Positions 58,288 through 64,000 of a DNA stretch of 64,000 nt are shown here, one piece after another (the stretch's first letter is position 1; each line of letters opens with the position of its first letter). Location: assembly GCA_903882805.1 (NCBI GenBank), contig CAIRYK010000084.1:1-64000 (forward strand). The letters are read 5' to 3'. Both the position numbers and the translations under genes were made by a program. The notes below the pieces were generated by a model. That model worked only from the letters and a program-made list of their open reading frames with translations. It made no database searches and was not told the DNA's origin. The stretch is from an uncultured Bacteroidota bacterium. Lineage in GTDB: Bacteria; Bacteroidota; Bacteroidia; Chitinophagales; Chitinophagaceae.

Positions 58288-59316
58288 TTAAAACAGTGAT
58301 TTTGAATCGTACACGGTATCTACTGCCCCATTGCGCACGGCATAGGTAAAACCCTTTTGCAGGGCATATGCGCCAAATTCGCCATGCTTGTTCAGCGCCA
58401 GGAAGCCGACCTGTACATCTTTTGCCATGTTAGGGTTTTTAGCAACAATACGCTGCACCGCTTTTTTGCAGGCCTCTTCCGGCGAGTGCCCTCGCCGCAT
58501 CAGCTCAACAACAAGGTGGCTGCCTACTATCCTTATCACTTCTTCTCCCACACCGCTGCTGGTAGCTGCGCCAATCTCGTTATCTACATACAACCCTGCG
58601 CCTATTATGGGCGAGTCGCCTATGCGGCCGCGTAGTTTGTAAGCCATACCGCTTGTGGTGCAGGCGCCGCTCAGGTTGCCTTTTTTGTCCATGGCCAGCA
58701 TACCTATGGTGTCGTGGTTACGGGCATCGCCTGGCCGGCTATTGGGTAGTTTCAGGTTTTCAATATTGTTATGCGGCTTATATTTGGCTGTTTTTAGCCA
58801 TTCTTTCCATTCCTTCAGGCTTTCGGCGGTTAGCAAGTTGGCTTTTTTCATACCATTGGCCAGCGCCAATTGTTGTGCGCCTTCGCCCGCCAGCATCACA
58901 TGCGGCGTTTTTTCCATCACCAGTCGGGCTACAGATATGGCATGCACTATCTCTTCCAGGCAGGCGACAGCGCCGCAGCGGGCATCTTCGTCCATAATAC
59001 AGGCGTCGAGCGTTACGTGGCCGTCGCGGTCGGGCCGGCCGCCCAGTCCCACCGATTGGTTTTTGGGGTCGGCTTCAGGTACTTTTACGCCAGCTTCTAC
59101 AGCATCGAGGGCTCGCTCGCCTTTTGTTAGCAGTTTCCACGCCGCCGCATTAGCTTCCTGCCCAAAATCCCAGGTGGAAATAACAACAGGCGCATCTTTT
59201 TTTGTGTCGTAAGTTCTATCTTTTAGTTCGTCGGTTTGCGCCAGCACATTCTTTCCGGCAAGCAAAGCTGCAGAAGACAATAAGGTTAATTTTACAAAAT
59301 TTCTGCGATCAGACAT
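58288..59316 (-). CDS. Glycosylasparaginase/isoaspartyl peptidase-like Ntn hydrolase
   Basis: This 342-aa N-terminal-nucleophile hydrolase precursor has a Tat-like or Sec signal in residues 1-26 (SDRRNFVKLTLLSSAALLAGKNVLAQ, with a twin Arg), which predicts export. The precursor self-cleaves before the nucleophile Thr203 in RNHDTIGMLA, the glycosylasparaginase (aspartylglucosaminidase) type site. The alpha part has VPEADPKNQSVGLGGRPDRDG, and the beta part has SGMAYKLRGRIGDSPIIGAGLYVDNEIGAATSSGVGE. Such enzymes release Asn-linked GlcNAc or hydrolyse isoaspartyl peptides. A near-consensus box precedes it. Confidence 0.92.
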   Translation of the reverse strand: MSDRRNFVKLTLLSSAALLAGKNVLAQTDELKDRTYDTKKDAPVVISTWDFGQEANAAAWKLLTKGERALDAVEAGVKVPEADPKNQSVGLGGRPDRDGHVTLDACIMDEDARCGAVACLEEIVHAISVARLVMEKTPHVMLAGEGAQQLALANGMKKANLLTAESLKEWKEWLKTAKYKPHNNIENLKLPNSRPGDARNHDTIGMLAMDKKGNLSGACTTSGMAYKLRGRIGDSPIIGAGLYVDNEIGAATSSGVGEEVIRIVGSHLVVELMRRGHSPEEACKKAVQRIVAKNPNMAKDVQVGFLALNKHGEFGAYALQKGFTYAVRNGAVDTVYDSKSLF

Positions 59317-59599
59317 TGGTAAATTACATTGAAACTACAAGGTAAAGATTTAGGAATAAATTGCCCTGTTTTACCTATTAATTTGTACGAAAATCACCCG
59401 ATATCTATCAATTTAACGCTCAACCATATATGTATATCCTTATTTTCCAGTTCTTTTTTTTCAATAGTTTAGTTTTGGAGTCGGCAATAGTTTAATGCTA
59501 ACGCCATAGAGTTTTGCTCAGCGGTAAAGCGTATCTACCAGAACCGAGCCCACAGTTATCATATTTTCTTTGTATCTTTACTTTTTGGATAAATATAAT

Positions 59600-61066
59600 A
59601 TGAGAGAAATATTTGCCCTATTGCTGCTGTTGATGTATACGTCTGGGTTTGCACAAAATAAAGTAATATGGTACGACCCGATTACTGTTGCAGACAAAAC
59701 CTACGGCAATCTGCATCCGCGAATAGCGCTCGATAAAAACTACAAACCCATAGTGTTGTGGGGCGACCCTAATGGCAATGCTTATATGAGCAAAATGACA
59801 CCCAAAGGTTTTGCAGAACCTGTACAGATCAATGAACCGGGACAACATGTATTTACAGAATCATGGGCCGGACCCGAAATGACCAACCACGGAGATACGG
59901 TTTATGTCGTGTACAAGCATTTGCCCGAGGAACGCAGCCATATTTTTCTGAAACACTCGTACGATGGAGGAGCTACGTTTTCTATAGAAACCATGGTAGA
60001 CGATAGCGACGGATTTATATCGCGTTTTCCTACGGTAGCTATAGATCCCTACGGTAATCCGTTGGTGGCCTATATGAGGCTCAATGCTGGTTTTAAAGAC
60101 CCAAGATATGTGGTAGTAAAATCGAAGGATCTGGGCGAAACCTTTACCAGCGATGCCGTAGTCAATAATTTTTCGGGCGGGCTTGTTTCCGATTGTTGCC
60201 CGGCTACTGTGGTAGAATCGGGCAATGCAACAGTGATCGTTTACCGCGACAACCTGAGCGATGTGCGTAATGTTTGGGCAGGCATATCTACCAATATGGG
60301 CAACTCATTTCGTAAAGGACTGCAACTCGACACCACAAACTGGAGTACAAAGGCGTGCCCGGCGCATCCGCCGCACGGCATTATCATCAGCGATACGCTA
60401 TACTCTGTTTACTCCAGCGGCGCCGGCGATAGTATGCTGGTATATTTGAGCAAGGCATCGTTACATGGCCTTGCAGCTATTACCAACCCGCTTACAGGCA
60501 ATTTTGTGGGTCTTACCAGTCAGAATTTCCCACGCATTGCCAATGCCGGAAATGCAGCCGCCATAGTATGGGAACAAAGCAGAGGTGTGAATAATGAAAT
60601 ATGCATGCTGTTCACCAACGAAATAACCAATGGTTTTCCGGCGTTGCACGATGTGATGAAAGTTGGCTCCCCGGCAAATGCTGATGTGGCGCTGGCCGAT
60701 GGCCATGTGCATGTAGTTTGGCAAGACGATTCATCGGGTAATATATACTACCGCACAGGTAGCTATCAGCAAACAGTAGCCAATAAACTATTGGCCGAAA
60801 ACACAACTGTTTATTTGCAACCAACAAAGTCGGGTAAATACTTTACCGTAACGCTGCCGGATATAGTGAGCTGCATGATGGTAGATATGCAGGGTAAGGA
60901 GCTGGAAATGGATATGAAATGCAAGAAGGGTAGCTGCAAAGTATTTACAGAAGAGCTGGACCCCGGGCTGTATGTAGTAAAGATGATTTGTAAGGACGAA
61001 AAAATATACACCTACAAGTATGAGGTGAAGGAAGAAGTAGAAAAAGAAGAAAAGGAGAAAAAGTAA
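59600..61066 (+). CDS. Exported BNR-type beta-propeller protein
   Basis: This 488-aa protein starts at MREIFALLLLLMYTSG (59600); the signal peptide ends at FAQ. The body is a sialidase-like propeller with Asp-box type turns (FLKHSYDGGATFS, VVVKSKDLGETFTS, WAGISTNMGNSFRKG). The catalytic Tyr/Glu/Arg-triad residues of sialidases are not evident, so it is probably a binding propeller rather than an enzyme. The C-terminal 80 residues (TVYLQPTKSGKYFTVTLP, MMVDMQGKELEMDM, LDPGLYVVKMI) look like a T9SS sorting domain variant, followed by a charged EEVEKEEKEKK tail that is unusual for such domains. Confidence 0.8.
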   Translation: MREIFALLLLLMYTSGFAQNKVIWYDPITVADKTYGNLHPRIALDKNYKPIVLWGDPNGNAYMSKMTPKGFAEPVQINEPGQHVFTESWAGPEMTNHGDTVYVVYKHLPEERSHIFLKHSYDGGATFSIETMVDDSDGFISRFPTVAIDPYGNPLVAYMRLNAGFKDPRYVVVKSKDLGETFTSDAVVNNFSGGLVSDCCPATVVESGNATVIVYRDNLSDVRNVWAGISTNMGNSFRKGLQLDTTNWSTKACPAHPPHGIIISDTLYSVYSSGAGDSMLVYLSKASLHGLAAITNPLTGNFVGLTSQNFPRIANAGNAAAIVWEQSRGVNNEICMLFTNEITNGFPALHDVMKVGSPANADVALADGHVHVVWQDDSSGNIYYRTGSYQQTVANKLLAENTTVYLQPTKSGKYFTVTLPDIVSCMMVDMQGKELEMDMKCKKGSCKVFTEELDPGLYVVKMICKDEKIYTYKYEVKEEVEKEEKEKK

Positions 61067-61072
61067 AATCGC

Positions 61073-61621
61073 TTATGGGTGCGTGTATTCGTATAGTTGT
61101 TTTACGGTTGTTTCGCCTTCAAATAGTTTGATGAACTGTTTTTTCTCGTCATAAAGCGCAATATCGGGTACTACTCGCGTGCCATAGAAGCCGGCAAAGA
61201 AAAACTCATGATCACGACCCACAATTTTTATATTGTCGAAATCGGCAAGGTGGTGTTCTTCATAAAATTTCTTCAACTCAGTCATGCTGTGTACCGATGT
61301 CATCAGGTAAAACTGTACATTCTTCAGCGAATCCATGCCGCTTATCAGGTTTTTCATGGTGCGTTTACAGTGTTTGCAATCTGGGAAAAACAGCATCAGG
61401 ATCGTTTTCTTGCCCTTGGGTATGTTGTAGGTATTGAATATCGTTACGCTATCCATGAGCTGGATATTGAAGGTAGGTAGCTTTGGCGATTTCTGGTAGG
61501 GACGCAAAGTATCTTTTACTTCGGGCTGAGCAGGTTGCATATCTTTTTGCTGCCCTTGCGCTATAGCAGAAGCAGCAGACAAAAAAAGCGCACCGGCTAC
61601 AAGCATAAATATCTTTCTCAT
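61073..61621 (-). CDS. Exported thioredoxin-like protein
   Basis: This 182-aa protein has a signal peptide at residues 1-21 (MLVAGALFLSAASAIAQG). After a Gln/Pro linker, the AhpC/TSA-type or redoxin fold follows: KKTILMLFFPDCKHCKRTMKNL with a CKHC active site, then VRVVPDIALYDEKK with the cis-Pro in the RVVPD position. CxxC with KH resembles redoxins acting on periplasmic disulfides in Bacteroidota. Convergent with the BNR gene, 6 bases apart. Confidence 0.88.
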   Translation of the reverse strand: MRKIFMLVAGALFLSAASAIAQGQQKDMQPAQPEVKDTLRPYQKSPKLPTFNIQLMDSVTIFNTYNIPKGKKTILMLFFPDCKHCKRTMKNLISGMDSLKNVQFYLMTSVHSMTELKKFYEEHHLADFDNIKIVGRDHEFFFAGFYGTRVVPDIALYDEKKQFIKLFEGETTVKQLYEYTHP

Positions 61622-61751
61622 ACAGGCAAAGGAACAAAAAAATGTTGAGTCGCCAACGGCGGCTATGATAGATTATATTATGATTAGCAATTACCAATGA
61701 AGCTGCTACGGCTTGCGCCCATTGTTCCAAAACATTTGCATACCGAAAGTG

Positions 61752-62090
61752 TTACTTAGTTTGGGTATATCCCCATTCTTTCAGCCAGCCAATAACTTTC
61801 TCTTTGTATTCGCCCTGCAAAATGATGAGGCCATCTTTTGCGCTGCCGCCCACACCGCATTTTGTTTTTAGTTGTTTGCCCAGCGCCTCCAGGTCGTCGC
61901 CTGTGCCTACAAAACCATCTACCAGCGTCACCACCTTCCCGGCGCGTTGCTTGCTGTCCAGTTTCACCCGCAGTTTTTGTTTGTCTTTCGGCAGCGTTTC
62001 TACCGGCTCGTCGTCGGGGTAGTCGTTGAAAAAGTCTTTATTTGTGGAATATGCCAGCCCGTCGGGGCGGGCAGTATGTTTTTTAGACAT
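61752..62090 (-). CDS. SUI1/eIF1-family translation factor
   Basis: This 112-aa cytosolic protein has a SUI1 domain at residues 38-110 (LRVKLDSKQRAGKVVTLVDGFVG, LGKQLKTKCGVGGSAKDGLIILQGEYKEKVIGWLKEWGY), which is the bacterial YciH type. The N-terminal 35 residues are polar and acidic. YciH affects initiation fidelity in E. coli. The ATG is 20 bases after a perfect TATTTTTG box. Confidence 0.93.
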   Translation of the reverse strand: MSKKHTARPDGLAYSTNKDFFNDYPDDEPVETLPKDKQKLRVKLDSKQRAGKVVTLVDGFVGTGDDLEALGKQLKTKCGVGGSAKDGLIILQGEYKEKVIGWLKEWGYTQTK

Positions 62091-62110
62091 AGCGTTAGTT
62101 TGTAAAAGTT

Positions 62111-62118
62111 CAAAAATA
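62111..62118 (-). promoter_or_regulatory. -7 box of the SUI1 gene
   Basis: Minus-strand TATTTTTG, exact consensus, 20 bases before the ATG at 62090. Confidence 0.5.
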
Positions 62119-62246
62119 CTACAAAGCCATCAGCCTGTGCTGTAAATCTGTTTATTGTGTTTTAATAGCTTCCGGTTAAAAGTTTTTAATTTTAGGTCGC
62201 TAATAGATTGCGCAAAAAAGATTTATTTATTTATCTTGGCGCTTGA

Positions 62247-62486
62247 ATGAGAAACAAGATCATTTTACTGGCCGGCCTTTTTTTGCTGATACTCAGTTTC
62301 GGTAGTTGCCGTATGCGCGATGTTAAAGGAACGCCTTATCGTATCATTGGTTCGCCGGGCGGCCGTACCTACAATCACTTTGGTAAAGAACGCCACCACA
62401 ACATTCGCACAGCCTATTGGGGCAAGCACAAAAACGGCATGCGCCCGCACAGGTATCGTGGTCGTTACCGCTCACAGTTGTATTAA
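62247..62486 (+). CDS. Small basic lipoprotein
   Basis: This 79-aa protein has the signal MRNKIILLAGLFLLILSFGSC, with the lipobox Cys at residue 21. The mature part is strongly basic and His/Arg/Tyr-rich (HHNIRTAYWGKHKNG, HRYRGRYRSQLY). No family is recognised. A near-consensus box (TATCTTGG) lies about 9 bases upstream. It sits between the divergent SUI1 gene and the convergent ruvB gene. Confidence 0.65.
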   Translation: MRNKIILLAGLFLLILSFGSCRMRDVKGTPYRIIGSPGGRTYNHFGKERHHNIRTAYWGKHKNGMRPHRYRGRYRSQLY

Positions 62487-62507
62487 TAGTTTTGCGCTTT
62501 CTATTGC

Positions 62508-63527
62508 CTAAAACAGCAGTCCGCCGGTTTCTTTCTTGCGACCGAGGTGTTTGTAGGCTTTTTCTGTAGCCTCACGTCCACGGGGTGTGCGCATTATATA
62601 TCCTTCTTGTATCAAAAAAGGCTCGTACACTTCCTCAATAGTGCCCGCTTCTTCGCTCACTGCCGACGCAATGTTGTTGATGCCTGTTGGTCCGCCTTTA
62701 AATTTATCTATCAGCGTGGTCAGTATGCGGTTGTCCATATCGTCCAGTCCGCTTTCGTCTACATTTAGCGCGCGCAATCCGTGTTCCACTATGGCCATGT
62801 CTATCACTCCGTTGCCCAGCACCTGAGCAAAGTCGCGCATGCGGCGCAGCAATCCATTGGCAATACGCGGCGTACCGCGGCTGCGCTTGGCGATTTCCAT
62901 AGCGGCGTCCGACGTGATACGAACATGAAGCACCGTCGCCGCCCGCATAAGTATGCGTTGCAACACCTCGGCCGAATAATAGTCGAGACGAGATTTTATA
63001 CCAAAGCGGGAAAGTAATGGCGAAGTAAGTAGTCCGCTACGGGTAGTAGCGCCTACCAGCGTAAAAGGCTCCAGCGTTAGCTGCACCGATCGGGCTGCCG
63101 GGCCGCTATCTATCATTATATCTATCTTAAAATCTTCCATGGCCGAGTAGAGGTACTCCTCCACTACCGAACTCAGTCTATGTATCTCGTCAATAAACAG
63201 CACATCGCGTTTCTCCAGACTGGTGAGCAGGCCAGCAAGGTCGCCGGGTTTTTCTATTACCGGACCGCTGGTCTCTTTTATGTTTACGCCCAGCTCGTTG
63301 GCCACAATACGCGACAGCGTGGTTTTCCCCAAGCCGGGAGGACCATGAAACAACACATGATCCAACGTGTCGCCCCTCATATTGGCCGCTTTGATAAATA
63401 TGCGCAGGTTTTCCACCAGCTTTGGCTGCCCCGAGAAATCCTCGATAGACTGCGGTCTTATGGTGTTTTCGTATTCTTTTTCCTGTTTTGATAAGTCTGT
63501 AGACGGTCGTACGTTGGAATTCGCCAT
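62508..63527 (-). CDS. ruvB: Holliday junction branch-migration ATPase RuvB
   Basis: This 339-aa AAA+ hexameric motor drives branch migration of Holliday junctions with RuvA. The N-terminal [11 protein letters not shown] is family-specific. Walker A is GPPGLGKT at 62-69, Walker B is LFIDEIHRL at about 110-118, sensor I is in LVGATTR, and the Arg-finger region and the C-terminal winged helix ([23 protein letters not shown]) are present. It is separate from ruvA and ruvC, which are not in the window. Confidence 0.97.
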   Translation of the reverse strand: MANSNVRPSTDLSKQEKEYENTIRPQSIEDFSGQPKLVENLRIFIKAANMRGDTLDHVLFHGPPGLGKTTLSRIVANELGVNIKETSGPVIEKPGDLAGLLTSLEKRDVLFIDEIHRLSSVVEEYLYSAMEDFKIDIMIDSGPAARSVQLTLEPFTLVGATTRSGLLTSPLLSRFGIKSRLDYYSAEVLQRILMRAATVLHVRITSDAAMEIAKRSRGTPRIANGLLRRMRDFAQVLGNGVIDMAIVEHGLRALNVDESGLDDMDNRILTTLIDKFKGGPTGINNIASAVSEEAGTIEEVYEPFLIQEGYIMRTPRGREATEKAYKHLGRKKETGGLLF

Positions 63528-63658
63528 TGGCTAAAATTAAGAAAAGTGGGGGGATTTGCAGCAATTCGGTTATAATTACCTGAATTCCGCGCGTTGCAAG
63601 ACCGATAGCGTTAATAAGTATTAACACCCGATTTAGGAGCTATGTGGCGGGAATATCA

Positions 63659-63666
63659 TAATTTTG
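63659..63666 (+). promoter_or_regulatory. -7 box of the M48 peptidase gene
   Basis: TAATTTTG, exact consensus, five bases before the ATG at 63672, so a leaderless or near-leaderless transcript is expected. Confidence 0.5.
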
Positions 63667-63671
63667 CATTT

Positions 63672-64000
63672 ATGAAGAAAATACTCTCTACACTATTATT
63701 ACCTGCATTATTGCTAAGCATTGGCAGCTTTTTTAGCTCTTGCGAGAAAAATGCCAATGGTCGTACAACGCTGAATCTTGTGGACGACGCCTCGGTTACC
63801 TCGCTGGCCAGCACAGAATACACGAGTTTTTTGACCGCCAATCCACCTATTACCGGCACACCTGCCGCCGAGATGGTGCAGCGCGTAGGCGCACGAATGG
63901 TTACCGCAGTGGGAACTTACCTATCTGGAATAAACAAAAGCAGCTTGGTGAGCAGCTACCAGTGGGAATACCACCTGGTAAACAATGCTGAACTGAATGC
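63672..64000 (+). CDS. M48-family metallopeptidase lipoprotein (N-terminal fragment)
   Basis: The frame runs to the end of the window (109 codons seen). It starts MKKILSTLLLPALLLSIGS with lipobox FSSC. The rest reads GRTTLNLVDDASVTSLASTEYTSF, MVQRVGARMVTAVGTYL, YQWEYHLVNNAELNA, the usual pro-region of BepA/LoiP-type M48 peptidases just before the NA(F/W)xxPGG block and the HExxH zinc motif, which lie beyond the window. Such peptidases take part in outer-membrane protein quality control. Confidence 0.85.
   Translation, partial: MKKILSTLLLPALLLSIGSFFSSCEKNANGRTTLNLVDDASVTSLASTEYTSFLTANPPITGTPAAEMVQRVGARMVTAVGTYLSGINKSSLVSSYQWEYHLVNNAELN

Noticed and set aside
1-64000. tRNA, rRNA, CRISPR arrays, riboswitches, prophage and complete insertion sequences
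   Set aside because: None could be supported by eye on either strand; gaps were read for tRNA-like T-loop and acceptor patterns without success. A covariance-model search would settle this.

Overview
This 64 kb window is chromosomal DNA from a member of the Bacteroidota, most likely the Chitinophagaceae or a close relative. Four signs support this. Many genes have a TAnnTTTG -7 box (the Bacteroidota sigma-A promoter) a few to about 20 bases before the start codon and no clear Shine-Dalgarno sequence. Two secreted proteins end in type IX secretion (T9SS) sorting domains. There is a 31-residue COX24-like basic protein typical of this phylum. Gene sets such as lptE/secG, PEP carboxykinase, HU and M28-PDZ peptidases are in the usual Bacteroidota form. 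No rRNA, tRNA, CRISPR array, complete insertion sequence or prophage was seen. Almost all of the window is ordinary core and envelope gene content, densely packed in short operons on both strands.

Layout. 0-8.3 kb: secreted NHL beta-propeller, pyrH, a polytopic membrane protein, map, pckA, a palindrome-rich non-coding repeat patch, and heme A synthase. 8.7-13 kb: HU protein, TPR protein, COX24-like peptide, RNase G, and a secreted T9SS protein. 13-23.4 kb: UbiA-like membrane protein divergent from an MFS transporter, AI-2E/PerM permease, acyl-CoA carboxylase beta subunit, thioredoxin, FUSC protein, hotdog thioesterase, lipoproteins, and a GT2 glycosyltransferase. 23.9-29.7 kb: a complete RND efflux operon (TolC, adaptor, pump) preceded by a perfect 12-bp palindrome. 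29.7-30.1 kb: a non-coding element with nested long inverted repeats (MITE/REPIN-like). 30.1-38.8 kb: Cys-type formate dehydrogenase, DUF3796-like/HTH pair, amidohydrolase, heptose-7-phosphate kinase, APC permease, and an OmpH-like lipoprotein. 39-40.3 kb: three tandem copies of a whole transcription unit for an Ala/Pro-rich lipoprotein. 40.4-43.3 kb: M28 peptidase and fatty acid desaturase.

43.4-47.5 kb holds the most unusual system. Three genes with 4-base overlaps encode a TerY-type vWA protein, a PP2C phosphatase and an atypical membrane-anchored protein kinase with a CPWC zinc knuckle and helix-hairpin-helix domain. This is a phosphorylation triad of the kind described next to tellurium-resistance (Ter) stress and DNA-processing loci, but here without any ter gene in view. 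Divergent from it is a RelE/ParE-type toxin-antitoxin pair. A nucleoid-associated protein (NdpA/YejK-like) follows.

48.8-64 kb returns to core functions: lptE, a long low-complexity TPR protein, secG, TonB-like protein, DUF695 protein, di-heme cytochrome c peroxidase, GNAT/FemAB-like protein, ribE, cutC, glycosylasparaginase-like hydrolase, BNR propeller protein, thioredoxin-like protein, SUI1 factor, ruvB, and the N-terminus of an M48 metallopeptidase cut by the window edge.
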